From assembly GCF_000499845.2 (NCBI RefSeq), contig NC_023750.2, positions 1,750,824-1,814,823 of the forward strand: a stretch of 64,000 nucleotides of DNA. The letters are read 5' to 3'. Below, piece after piece: positions 1-10,772 of the stretch. A model generated the notes under the pieces. It was not told where the DNA came from, did not search any database, and saw only the letters and a list, made by a program, of their open reading frames with translations. The translations under genes were made by a program, and so were the position numbers. The first letter of the stretch is position 1. Every line of letters begins with the position of its first letter. This stretch comes from Phaseolus vulgaris. Taxonomy: Eukaryota; Streptophyta; Magnoliopsida; Fabales; Fabaceae.

Positions 1-1505
1 GGGTCTTTGTCATCCTCCCTAAGAACGAAATCCTGCAACAAAGGAAAAGGTGGCAACTCAAGGTCCTCAGCTTCTTGAATACTCTCCCCCTGAAGCTGAG
101 AACTAGGAAAGAAAGACTCTGTTTCATGGAAGGTGACATCTTTGGAAATATACACTTTACGACTTTGAGGATGATAACATTTGTACCCCTTTTTGTTGGG
201 GGCATAACCGATGAAGACACATTTGATGGCACGAGGATCTAACTTACCCCGATAAGGACTATGAACATGGACAAAAGCAGGACAACCAAAGACACGATTC
301 TGAAGACTATTCAACATGGGAATAGAAGGATAGAATGTGGTCATAACCTGAATAGGAGTAACACCCTCTAAAACCCGAGAGGGTAATCTATTAATCAAAT
401 AAGTGGCAGTCAGGACTGCTTCCCCCCAGTAAGATCTAGGAACAGATGTTTGGAAAAGTAAAGCTCGAGTAACCTCAAGGAGATGACGATTTTTCCTTTC
501 AGCAACCCCATTTTGTTGAGGAGTGTCCACACAGGTTAATTCATGAACAACTCCATTTTCCTCAAGGAACTTGGAAAGGTTTTGGTTCACATATTCTCTT
601 CCATTATCAGAACGCAATCTCTTAATTGGACTTTCAAATTGTGTTTGAATCATTCTGTAAAACTTTACAAACAAGTGAAAAACTTCAGACTTATCTTTCA
701 TGAGGAATATCCAAGTAACCCGAGTACAATCATCAATAAATGAAACAAACCATTTTGCACCCGAGATATTAGGAATAGGTGAAGGTCCCCATACATCTGA
801 ATGAATAAGATCAAAAGGTTTAGAACTTTTATTACCATTGGGAGGAAAAGTTGTCCGATGGTGTTTAGCAAACTGACAAACATCACAATGAAATGACTCA
901 GCAGACACTTTTGTAAATAAAACAGGAAATAAGGACTTTAGGGTACTAAATGGAGGATGACCAAGACGTCTGTGTTGAAGCCATATCTGAGAGGATGACC
1001 AAGATTCACGACCTTGCTGAAAATTAGAAGTGTGTGCCTGTAGTCTAGCACCCTTTTTACTTTCTTCATGTTGTAAATAATATAACCCGCCCTGCTCTTT
1101 AGCAATTCCAATAGTCTTCCCCGTGGCAAGATCCTGAAAAACACAATGGGAAGGGAAAAATACCACTGCACAATTTAAATCTTGGGTAATCTTTTGAATA
1201 GACAAGAGGTTATTGGATAGTTTGGGAACATGAAGCACATTTTTTAAAGAAAATGAAGGTTGAAGGTGAATGTTACCACAACCATTAATGGGGGTAGTGG
1301 AACCATTAGCAACAGTAATATATGGCTTACCGGATAAAGTAGTGTAGGATGAAAAAAAAGAGGAATGAGGTGTCATATGATCAGTAGCACCAGAGTCTAT
1401 AATCCAGATATTTTCAGTACTAGAAGCATTAAAGGATAAAAAACTAGAACTCTTACCACTCATAGTAAAGGAACAATAGCTAGATGGCTTACTAAGGGAG
1501 TCCAT
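1..1505 (-). CDS. copia Pol polyprotein, protease-integrase part (3' end outside window)
   Basis: Opens with MDSLSKPSSY at 1505, just after an in-frame TGA, and stays open to the window edge (about 501 codons). Domains in order: an aspartic protease with the DSGATDH active-site motif about 50 residues in; a GAG-pre-integrase zinc finger (HRRLGH, then the CDVC pair); and an integrase core with acidic residues in HSDVWGP, RSDNGREY and the E of NGVAERKNRHLLE. Then comes the copia FGCPAFVHVH and GYAPNKKGYKCY region. Gag and the zinc-knuckle nucleocapsid expected upstream are absent. The ATG may not be used if this is normally translated as part of a gag-pol fusion. The product would process the polyprotein and integrate the cDNA. 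Confidence 0.88.
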   Translation of the reverse strand, partial: MDSLSKPSSYCSFTMSGKSSSFLSFNASSTENIWIIDSGATDHMTPHSSFFSSYTTLSGKPYITVANGSTTPINGCGNIHLQPSFSLKNVLHVPKLSNNLLSIQKITQDLNCAVVFFPSHCVFQDLATGKTIGIAKEQGGLYYLQHEESKKGARLQAHTSNFQQGRESWSSSQIWLQHRRLGHPPFSTLKSLFPVLFTKVSAESFHCDVCQFAKHHRTTFPPNGNKSSKPFDLIHSDVWGPSPIPNISGAKWFVSFIDDCTRVTWIFLMKDKSEVFHLFVKFYRMIQTQFESPIKRLRSDNGREYVNQNLSKFLEENGVVHELTCVDTPQQNGVAERKNRHLLEVTRALLFQTSVPRSYWGEAVLTATYLINRLPSRVLEGVTPIQVMTTFYPSIPMLNSLQNRVFGCPAFVHVHSPYRGKLDPRAIKCVFIGYAPNKKGYKCYHPQSRKVYISKDVTFHETESFFPSSQLQGESIQEAEDLELPPFPLLQDFVLREDDKD

Positions 1506-1900
1506 GAGAGTTCAAAACCAACTTTTTTTCAGATTGGCAAAATTTGATCATGTTCACGCACAAAAAAAAAAAAAAATTCGCCGAAAAAATTTTCCGGTGG
1601 CGGTTTCCGGCGAGCAGTGGCAGTTCCGGCGAGCGACGGCAGTGGTGGTCGGTGGTGGTGGTCGGCGGTGGTCAATGGCGGTGGCAGTAACGGTCAATGG
1701 TGCAAGGTGGTGGTGGTGGTCAATGGAGAAAGGATAAGGAAAAAAATAATTGCAGCAATGAAGGCTGTCCAAAAGAAAAATAATTGCAGCAATGAAGGCT
1801 GTCAAGAAAAATGATTACAGCAATGAAGGCTGTCAAGGAAAATGATTACAGCAATGAAGGCAAAAAAAAAATTGCGGAAGCAGAGTCTCCTAGATCAGGA
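1506..1900 (-). other. copia leader lacking gag
   Basis: Only about 395 bp separate the primer-binding site from the protease frame, where copia elements normally carry roughly 1 kb of gag. The stretch holds the 31-34 bp tandem repeat, a run of GGT/GGC-rich triplets (about 1610-1720), and an A-run at 1562-1575. Just before the protease frame a short minus-strand stretch reads EHDQIL, like the tail of copia gag. This suggests that most of gag was deleted or replaced rather than simply drifting. Confidence 0.65.
1752..1860. repeat. 31-34 bp tandem repeat, about 3.5 copies
   Basis: Copies of GCAGCAATGAAGGCTGTC or ACAGCAATGAAGGCTGTC start at 1752, 1786, 1817 and 1848 (spacings 34, 31, 31). They differ by a few bases and lie in the retroelement leader beside the primer-binding site. 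Confidence 0.9.
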
Positions 1901-1912
1901 GCTCTGATACCA
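1901..1912 (-). other. retroelement primer-binding site (tRNA-iMet)
   Basis: On the minus strand this reads TGGTATCAGAGC, the sequence complementary to the 3' end of plant initiator tRNA-Met. It lies 2 bp inside the end of the LTR, as expected for first-strand priming. Confidence 0.9.
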
Positions 1913-1914
1913 AG

Positions 1915-2130
1915 TGGAAAGAAATAGATGAAATATATTTCTGAGATATCTTACAAATGTGATTACAGTCTCTATTTATAGACTGTTTTACAACCTAATT
2001 AAAGAAAGAAATAATAGGCAATGAAAGTCAGAAATAATGAGTGTTTAAAGCTGTACAAATCAAATAAAATCAAATCACTAACAAATCTGTCCTAATAAAT
2101 ATAAAATGAAATCTGCACTTAATTATAACA
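1915..2130 (-). repeat. copia 5' LTR (216 bp)
   Basis: On the minus strand it begins TGTTATAATTAAG and ends TCTTTCCA, so it has the TG...CA termini. A TATA-like CTATAAATAG lies inside at about 1975-1984 and would drive the element. The partner LTR is outside the window, so the borders rest on the termini and the adjacent primer-binding site. Confidence 0.8.
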
Positions 2131-3960
2131 TAATTCTCCTGATTATGCAACACTCTTTAATAAAGTGTCGATATATCTTTATGTTTGGTCCTATCATGCT
2201 GAACTGGAATGTGAGCAATGCTAATAACTTACTTATTATCACAATAAAAAATCATAGACTTTTCACATGCCATGTTAAGATCATTTAGAATCATTCTCAG
2301 CCATAACAATTCACACTCCTCATGTACTCAAAAGTTAGCCTCTACACTAGACCTTACAACAACATTTTGTTTCTTACTTCTCCAAGTCACCAAATTTCCA
2401 CCAAAGAATATACAATATTTGGAGGTGGATTTCCTATCTGTGATAGACCCTACATAATTTGCATCAGTATACACTTTCATTTTTTATTTTTTATTCCTCT
2501 CGAAAAATAATCCCCATCCTTGGACTTGTCTTTGAGTATTGAAGAATTTTGTTCACGGCTTGTAGATGTCTATGCTTGGATCATGCATGAACTAACTAAC
2601 TACACTAGCAGCCTATGCTATGTCAAGTCTTTGATATTGGCCTTTATTTACAATGCCTTCATCACTCCCAATTATATGGTTTTCTTCTATAGGAACTCTA
2701 GTGCTCTTGCACAATCTTACATGTTTCTTTGAGAAGATCAAGAACATACATAGATAAAGATGTCTTTTTTCGAGTATGCTACTTCTATCCCATGGAAGTA
2801 CTTTAATTTTCCTAGATCCTTCATCTCAAAATGAGCAACAAACTTTTCTTTCAAGATTTGTTTCTCATGTTTATCATCTTCTGCAACAATCTTACCATCA
2901 ACATAAACCAAGAGTAGAGTAAGTTTACCTTCTGGGGAATGCTTGATGAACAGGGTATGGACACCTTGACTCTGCCAATATCAATGGAGATCATAACCTA
3001 AGTGAGTCTACCAAACCAAGAACAAATGTCTCCCCATAATCAACACTATAAGACTAGAATATCCTTTAGAATTAACCTTGCTTTGTAATTGTTTAATGTG
3101 CCATCAAATTTATACTTTACATTAAACCCATTTGCATCCTAGTGTCAACAACTTCCCATGTCTAGTTCTTTTCTAAGACACACATCTCTTCATTCATGGC
3201 TTGAACCCAATTCTCATATTTCAATGCTTCTTGTACTAATGTGGGGACTCTAATTGCATCAATGACAGAGAGGAAACTCTGGTGTTGCGTAGAAAGGTGT
3301 TTAGTGGTTACAAAATGAGAAATAAGATACTTGGTACAAGACCGAGTTCCTTTTCTCAGAGCAATGAGTGGGTCATCAAGGTCAGGTTCACAATTATTGT
3401 ATAAGGAATTTTCCAAAGATTCAAGGGTGTAGAAGAAAGACTTCCCCCTGACTTAGACTATTAAGAGTTTCTTTAGATAAAGTTTGGTTGCTTTTGTCAC
3501 CTCTGGTATTGTGTACGGAAGAAACTCTCTAGACAACTAATTTCTAGAGTTAACCCTGACTCGGGAACATAAATGCCCTTGTTAGGAGCAACTTCAGAGA
3601 CATCCATACAAGATGTGTCAGGAGAAGTATCAGGAGTACCAAGGATAGTATCAATATGAGATTGTTCTTATATGAAAGGGACAAAAGATGGCTGAAGTGA
3701 TTCAAAAGAATATGCTTTGAAAGAACTCTCTCCCTAAAGTTCAGGACATATGTAAAAAGATTTAGTTTCATCAAAAGTGACATCCATGGAGGTAAACAAG
3801 ATTACCTCTAAAGGGAGCAATCTTCTTTTCAAAACTAGAATTTCCAGTTACACAATCAAAAAGGTTTCCTAACCTCTTTCTAGTGAAACCAAGGCACTAT
3901 AAGGAAAATACATTTCCTTAACAGCTTAAACATAAACAGAAAAACTCCAATTAACAATAA
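2131..3960 (-). pseudogene. older degenerate Ty1/copia pol (RT-RNase H), interrupted by the younger copia
   Basis: Broken minus-strand copia coding sequence with several stops and frameshifts. Recognisable pieces from high to low coordinate: a VTFDETKSFY-like post-integrase motif near 3750-3780; the RT start (EALKYENWVQAMNEEM, 3160-3250); a YADANYVGSI-like RNase H start near 2440-2470; WRSKKQNVVARSS near 2330-2390; and the YCDN / HDRTKH / RHFIKE series at 2140-2270. Homology stops at 2130, exactly where the younger LTR begins. No LTR of this older copy is visible. Confidence 0.85.
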
Positions 3961-4614
3961 CATATATATATATATAACAAACTATATTTTTCCTTTATTT
4001 AATTCTCGTTTTATCCTATTACACACCTGTAAAGGTTTATTATGAAACCAAGATTCAACAGTGGCACAAATATCCAATGATTACCATCATTTTCAATGCA
4101 ATCATATTATACTTTGAGGGCGCAAGCTGCCAAAATTTAATTTTATTATCTCAGCTGCAAACTATTCCTAGAAAATGTCTATCAAATATGAGGAACTTAC
4201 AACAAATGCCCATTGTTGTATGGGTCTTCAATACACGTGAAGGATTAAGAGACATTTCCCTGAATTTCAAATGCCCATTGAATAGATGGAATTTTTTTAT
4301 GAAGCATAATGAATACATTCCCTACTGAATTTCGATGCCTGATATTCACATCATTATGTTTCACTTTCACATAAACAGAAAAGCGTTTGATCCTTGGTAT
4401 AACATTCTCAACCCACAAAAAGTGGTGGTAAATATATTACAGCACTATAGAAAGATATGCAAAAGCATATTCTAATCAATGATGTAATATTGAAAAGGAA
4501 AGATCAAGGAGCACAGGCTTGATTTATCTGGCTCATTTCTCAGGAAATTTTCCTGACAACTCTAGGCTGAGATGGAAGAAATGAAGAAAAACCATTGATC
4601 AACCTCTTGGTTAC
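3961..4614. other. gap between copia debris and NHL gene exons
   Basis: Holds a short TA run (about 3961-3977) and A/T-rich sequence. After the exon-7 splice donor at 4614 I looked for the next NHL-gene exon. The only good acceptor (about 4560-4566) leads immediately to an in-frame TAG. No NHL repeat motif is readable here. Confidence 0.5.
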
Positions 4615-7417
4615 CTGGGTAATATAGAAGCAAATTCTGAAGAGGAGAAAAACTACATAGGTCTTGAATCATCCAATGTTGTTCCAAAGATGTACATCTG
4701 ACTACTTTGAGCGACTTAGTACGACCACCCGCTTGCTCATCTAACTCCTGAACAGCTACATTTGATACCAACATCAAAATTTGTAAATGTGCAGGCATGA
4801 ACAGTGAAAAATCGACAAATGTCACATAGTCTGCAATGTTAGTCATGGAAAAATCACAATTACCTTGGCTTAGAATTTCAAGACTTGCATCCTTCTCATG
4901 ATAAATCACTGGGCTACTAAAATTTTTAAACAATATGTAGCACGCACCTTTCTCTATCTATACATATCAAAAGAATTACATTAAAGAAATGTACATGCAA
5001 GCATCAAAAATATATTCGTAAACAAAATAGTAAAAGATAAGGTAGTCAGTCAGTATACATGAATAAAAGCAATTCCATGTATTGTTTATGAATAAAAATT
5101 GGAAGGAATATATGCATTTCAGCAAACTATATAGTCAATATAGCTAGAAAATATAAAACTCTTCTATCAAGCATTTTATAGTTTCTGCCACAGATGAGTT
5201 TCTAAATGCCTAAAGTTTGCAGGACAGAAGGAGGAGTCACTCTACAAACAGGCATTCTTTCCAGCACTGTCATGCATTCAGCCTCCATCCTCACTGTCAC
5301 TGTCTATTGAATAAGAGCAAATTATGTATTTTAGCACATAAATTAAATATTCAAGTTAGCAAGTTCTCTGCACACCCACTCAAACCCACCAGTCCTTGCA
5401 CTAGTATACCCTATGCAATGAAGCCTTGGAGAACTTATGACAGGTTCCTAAGGGTTGTAACTAAAATCATATAAGAATAATTCTAATGGCTCTTTGACAG
5501 GAAATCATTACAATAAAAACAATCAGCAACCTTAGCCTACAGTTTATGACTTCATCTGTAAAGTCATGATAATCATAGCTCATAATTGATGTGTAGTAAC
5601 ATGCTACACACCTACAATTATCTAGTTTTAATGGGTAGGATGGAGAAGGTGTTGGAAGAAGAATATCCCGTCACTGCAATGATGAAGACAAACACATAAT
5701 TCATATACAGTAACATGCTACACAACAACAATTATCTAGTTTTAATGAGTATTAGATGGAGATAGAGTTGGAAGAAGAATCTCCAACATCTGCAACAATG
5801 AAGACTGGCACCACTTCCCGGATGTGTTGGGTGATACAATTACTACTTACTAAAAATAGTGGCAAGGGATATTTTAGCAAAAATTAAACAAACAAAAGGC
5901 ATAATGATAGAAATGCTAGTCTTTGCATGCATCAAGTTTTCATGCATGTCGGAAGCTAAACAAAGGGATTTACCTCACCTTAGGGAATGTCTGCTGGGAC
6001 AACAAAATGGGGAATGCTATATTTTCTGCCATCAGTAACTGCATTAGGTGCACTTGATCAGAAGAGTGAATTGCTCTCAAACCCATAGTATTAATATGAG
6101 GGAACCTGCCACCAAAATATATTTAATTATTACAAAATGTCCATTAATACAGAGTGATGAGAGAGAATATAACTTCTGTATACCTCTTTTGAATTGTCTT
6201 TAATTTTTCAAGCGTAATGCCACAGTTGAAATTACTTGCTAGAACTAAAAATATGCCATCAGCTCCAGAAAGTTGGTCATTTTTTTCAGATCTATTTAAC
6301 CAATAATGATGGGTGCCTGCACTTTTAAAGAAAGGATAAATTATGTAATTATGTAATAGCAAAAATGTAGAGAGGATGGATGATTTAACTCATTGAATCT
6401 AAAACTAGTAACAATTGTGCCTTACAATTAAACTAGTATAATAGCCGAACAAAAAAATGGTGCGTACAATTCAAAACTAAAAAGTATAACTGAACAAATA
6501 ATCCTTTCTCTGAACTGAAAAGTATGAAATTTGCAAGTCATATATGCCAAAAGATGAAAGTTCTAAGATAGAACCCCCCATATCAATGTCAATGTACATG
6601 AGATTTAAAATTATATTGAAGCAAAAAAAGTTTCTTATCAAAACAAAACATATAAGCTTCAGAATATAGATCATAAAACTAACTCAAAATATGAACAATT
6701 TGAAAGGCTCAAACACAATTTTAAGAATATGGAAGGGCATGGGCTATCAAAACAAATAGTGATACCTTCAAATTCATCCAGCGAAGCCTTAATGAAAGAT
6801 AAAAGGTCAGTTTCAGTGGCAGGTTCATGCAATTTAACAGCCACTGTTGAGATCCTGAATAAGACTGCCGATCAGAAGTCAGGAAACCTAACAAAGCTAC
6901 AAAATCCTAAATTATGATGCTTCAAAATTAAACATTCTAAAGAATTCAGAGCCGAGAGATTTTGAAAACTCTAAAGTGTATTGTATTATTCATTGACTGT
7001 GTTACAATACTGAAGTATATACAATCTGATAGCTTGAGCTGCAAGCTATTTAACATGTACTACAACAGACTCCAGCTGTCTGTCCTAACAGAATGATGGC
7101 TGGCTAACTAACTATTACATGATGCTGACTCAACACAGATTCAACTTAGCATACTAATTAAAACAGTAAAACTGATACAGAGAATAGCCTAAGAGTAAGT
7201 ATACTATCGCAGTCATAACTGATGACTGACACTGCAATTTATGTTATCTTCCTATTCTCAGTCAAAAAAAGTAATCACCTGTGTTCATGAAACCCTCTCA
7301 CTTGATTCCAATTAGCAGTTGGGTTCCGAGCAGAAGGCATCAGCATTATAGACAAAGCCACTGAGTTTAAAGCTTTGCTAGATTGATGATAGCAGACACC
7401 TAGAGAGGGGGGGAGTG

Positions 7418-7461
<44 letters not shown>

Positions 7462-8156
7462 GTTAAAATTCATTAATGAAAATAATATACTGAAGCATTC
7501 TAAAAAGACCATGTTGTAAGCATCAAACTTCAGTATCATAAACATGAGAGCAAACAAAAATAGAATAATCAAACCTTACATAGCACTTTCATAATTCTAA
7601 CAACTTCTAAGAAAACAGAACATTCTCTGGTGATGCAGGAGAGGATGCACACACGCAAAACGCAAAGGAAACGTCAACTAATGATTAATACGTATACAGC
7701 CAGAATAACATCTGAACTTTGGACTGATATATTGAATCTCTCACCTTTGCATCTTTCCATGATAGTAATGTTCTACTTTTCAATTCCAATAGGAATAACA
7801 TAGACACGCAATGGATTTCTATATTATAAATTGAAATTAATCTAGTTTGTTTTTCAGATACCAAACTATGATCGAGCCAATGAACAAAAAATAAAACAGA
7901 GAAAAATAAAATAAACATTCAACAAACTTAACACTAGGTAGTTCAATCGCTGTAGAGGTAAAACAAACAAAATATCACGAAGACAACAATGATTTTTTGT
8001 CTTTAGTAATTTTTCTTTGTGTTTCAGAGCAACCATAAGAGAGTGCTGTGAATGAAATGCAAACGAAGAGGCAGAGTAGAAAACACACGCACCTTTGTGG
8101 ATAACGGGTGACAGAAACTTCGTGAGTTCCTTCGTAAGGCGATGCCTCAGAGCCAT
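4615..8156 (-). CDS. EMB1974: NHL-domain protein, EMB1974-like; N-terminal exons 1-7 only
   Basis: Seven exons join in one frame across GT-AG introns: 8093-8156, 7279-7372, 6766-6854, 6184-6316, 5979-6105, 4864-4957 and 4615-4755 (742 nt, 247 codons plus one base). The product starts MALRHRLTKELTKFL, an arginine/lysine-rich leader that fits an organelle transit peptide. It continues through ADGIFLVLASNFN, FPHINTMG, AFPILLSQQTFPK and SSPVIYHEKD, and ends LQNLLLYYPG. From memory this order matches the N-terminal thioredoxin-like part of plant NHL-repeat proteins of the Arabidopsis EMB1974 (At3g07060) type, where YFPG is followed by the NHL propeller. The exons for that propeller are absent from the window. 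They may lie left of base 1, beyond an intron filled with retrotransposons, or be lost. The family name is a recalled match, not a search. Confidence 0.72.
6940..7140 (-). repeat. possible solo copia-type LTR in NHL-gene intron 2
   Basis: On the minus strand the stretch starts TGTTGAGTCAGCATC and runs through TGTTAGGACAGACAGCTG to a CAATAATACAATACACT-like tail, the look of a short copia LTR. I could not fix the right border or a target duplication. Confidence 0.35.
7421..7456. repeat. (TA)n microsatellite
   Basis: About 18 uninterrupted TA dinucleotides in intron 1 of the NHL gene, next to the acceptor side. Confidence 0.95.
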
Positions 8157-8254
8157 TTCTCTCTTTCGGGAAGTTCTGGTTTCGATGAATGGTGCTGCGA
8201 CACAAGTGTGGTGTGTGGGTTTTACAACAAGAGAAACAAACAAGTAGGGTATGG

Positions 8255-8400
8255 ATTAAGGAACCGACCCATTTGGATCCGACCCGACTGGTAAATATCT
8301 GAATTATAAAGATCCGACCCGACCCGACTTTACCCGACTCGCAAACATCAGAGGTATAACGATCCGACCCGACTGGTAAAGATCGGGTAAACCTGGATTC
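8255..8400. repeat. GATCCGACCCGAC repeats upstream of the NHL gene
   Basis: GATCCGACCCGAC recurs at about 8276, 8310 and 8360, with related ACCCGACT pieces. The G+C content stands out from the flanks. It lies 100-250 bp upstream of the NHL-gene ATG, so it could be promoter sequence or a small repeat insertion. Confidence 0.6.
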
Positions 8401-9410
8401 CAATAGCACATGCGTCCACTTTTTTATAATAATATTAATTATTATAATTCATTTAATTAAAAATATTATTTAAAACTATAAAAAATATATATATGAAAAG
8501 ATAATTTTCCGATAACTTCTATGATTTTATAATTATATAATAAAAACACTTTTGTAAACTAAAATTATAATAAAATATGCATCAAAAATAGTTATAAAAT
8601 ATTCTAATTTTTTTTAAATTACAATTATACAATAAAAACATTTTCAATCCTTACAAATAGTTTTTTTTAATAATAAAAAAAAATTATTAACTTATAAAGA
8701 ATAAAAGAGGTAAAAGAAAAATGTACACAACAATTACAATGTTATCATTAATTGTTATGTATAAAAAATTGAAAATAATTAATTATGTTGATAAATTACT
8801 TAAGAGGAATAATAAGTATGAGAAAAATATATTAATATTGAAATTATTAAAAACATAAATTAATATATGTAAAGTTATAATAGTATATTTATTATTATAT
8901 ATCCAAATTTTTGCGTCCTATCTGAAGGTTCAAAATGATTTTAAAGTTAATTTTACATCAAAAGGTATACATATGTACTTCTAGGCATTTAAGAACAAAA
9001 ACTTTTATAAGACGTTCCCTCTAATCCCATGTTTATTGGAAGTGTTATATATTTATATATTTATATTTATATATTTATAGAGAGAAACTTTGAATTAGTA
9101 AAACAATGTGTTTAATTCTTATGTCTTGAAATTTTTAATTTTCTTTTTTAATGTAATTTAAGATTTTTGAAAAATTAAGACAAAATTAAACTCCTTTATT
9201 CTAACAAAAATAAGTTCAAGAATATTCATAATCTATATCCATTATAAAAAAAATAAAATATGAAAATATTCATAGTTTTTGTGCTCTCATTATTATTATT
9301 GACAGATCAAAATCATAAATAAAGATCTATCATAGTATATAGTAGATGATTTAAAACTTTAAAAGAAGGTTTACAAAAACTTAAAAATAAATTTCAATGA
9401 TATGAAAAAC
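8401..9410. other. A/T-rich intergenic DNA
   Basis: No coding sequence, RNA gene or element termini recognised. It contains short TATATTTA arrays near 9045-9080. Confidence 0.5.
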
Positions 9411-9413
9411 TTA

Positions 9414-10170
9414 GACTCCGTTTGTTTCAAAAAAAGCGGAGAAAAGCACGTAAACACTATTTACCATGAAATGCGAATGAATTCACATAATAAAAACAAA
9501 AGTGCACATAAATTGAAAAAAATTTCCATCCAAAACTTTCTTCGCAAATATGTAAAGAAAGTTGTATATTTTTATATTTTTTAATTAATTAACTTTAATT
9601 TATTTTTTACCCTTTTTATTTAAACTTAAATTATTATTATTTTTATTTAAAATATAATTAAAATTTAAATATTAAAAATATAATCAAAATTATAAAAAAA
9701 TTATTATAAAAACATAATTAATCATATTATATATAATAAATTATAAATATAAATAATAAAAAAAATATTTTTTAATAATTAAAAAATAAATTTATATAAT
9801 AATTATATTATATTAATTAAAAAAGGAAAAATAAAATAATATTATTATTTAATATAAAAATAATTTTTTATCAAATATTTATGATTATAAATATTTAAAT
9901 AATATTTTAATTAAAAATCATTATAATTTATAAATAAATATATCAAATTAATTTTTAATCATTTTTAAATATAAGGATAAATATGTAAATTTACATTTTT
10001 ATCAATTAAAAAATATATAATTTCAGTCACATCATTTACAAACTTTTATAAACTTTCCTCACACTTTTCACTCTATTTACCTTAATCCAAATACCTTATC
10101 TTTCTTTACATTTTTCCTTCAAATCATCTCAAATTCACTCTCTTTTTCACTCCCTAATCCAAACAAAGCA
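9414..10170. mobile_element. MITE-like element, PIF/Harbinger-type ends
   Basis: The left end reads GACTCCGTTTGTTTC. The right end, reverse-complemented, reads TGCTTTGTTTGGATT. These are imperfect inverted repeats of the GGnCTGTTTGG style. Both sides carry the trinucleotide TTA (9411-9413 and 10171-10173), the target duplication typical of PIF/Harbinger elements. The 757-bp interior is extremely A/T-rich and codes for nothing. Confidence 0.5.
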
Positions 10171-10500
10171 TTAGAGATGTTTATTATTTAGAAATTATTT
10201 TTGCAAGCATTCTCACGAAAGGACGTGAGAAAGGACTTTGTCCTTCTTCAACTGAAGAATGACTTTTATATATATATATATATATACATTATAATTGTTA
10301 TACAAATAGAACAGAAATCAAATGGCGGATAACTTGTATTCTTCCTTATCGACATAAATTTCATCTTAACATGTTTATTGTTGAGAGATTCTTCTTTTGA
10401 AGTTAAAACATCTTGTTTTATTTATTCTTCTTATCTTCATCTTTGTTGGTAGATTTTTTTGCAACAATTTTTTAATGCATATCCACGTTCTAAATGTAAG
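10171..10500. other. intergenic, TA run
   Basis: Contains a (TA)n stretch at about 10267-10287. Nothing else recognised. Confidence 0.5.
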
Positions 10501-10772
10501 GATTTGGTTAAGACGACCCTTCTTTAGAACTAGCTTTGTCAGTTCCTTGTATTGAAATTTTTTTTTGAAGTATTCGGTCAAATTCCTCTTTTGAAGAAGT
10601 TGAGGCTAACTTATCCATTAGCATTTGCTTTTCTGCTAAAAATATTGCTTCTTTACTGAGTTGTTGCAGTAAAGACTCTTTATAAAGAGATCGATTGGTT
10701 TTTAACCATTCTTTAATTTTCTCTTTATTAACTATGTCATTGTTAAAAAATTTCCATCATTTTATTTTTACT
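10501..10772 (-). repeat. 272-bp direct repeat, copy A (coding-like on minus strand)
   Basis: Starts GATTTGGTTAAGACGACCC and matches 11420-11691 closely across its length, with the same start-to-end spacing. On the minus strand both copies give a hydrophilic frame of about 90 codons rich in K, E and S, including FLAEKQ and SSKEEFDR, with stops. The protein family is not recognised. It could be a remnant of a retroelement or pararetrovirus-like polyprotein. Confidence 0.75.

Larger units (their letters stand above)
1..2130 (-). mobile_element. Ty1/copia LTR retrotransposon, 5' part (runs off window)
   Basis: A copia element read on the minus strand. From high to low coordinate it shows a 216-bp LTR (1915-2130), a tRNA-iMet primer-binding site (1901-1912), a short leader with tandem repeats, then protease and integrase in one open frame that leaves the window at base 1. 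RT, RNase H and the other LTR must lie outside. The frame has no stop or frameshift for about 500 codons, so the insertion looks young. It sits inside the RNase H region of an older copia copy (2131-3960). The second copy of the presumed 5-bp target duplication (taatt at 2131-2135) would be beyond the window. Confidence 0.9.

Noticed and set aside
1504..1814. Gly/Val/Trp-rich and His-rich small frames in the copia leader
   Set aside because: They arise from GGT/CCA triplet repeats and poly-A; no family resemblance and they overlap a retroelement leader.
4077..4328. 83-codon plus frame between the copia debris and the NHL gene
   Set aside because: No recognisable motif; probable chance frame in retroelement-flanking DNA.
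7866..8409. 144- and 125-codon minus frames around the NHL gene start
   Set aside because: They read through the exon-1 donor or through the upstream GATCCGACCCGAC repeats. Splicing at 8093 gives the coherent seven-exon frame instead.
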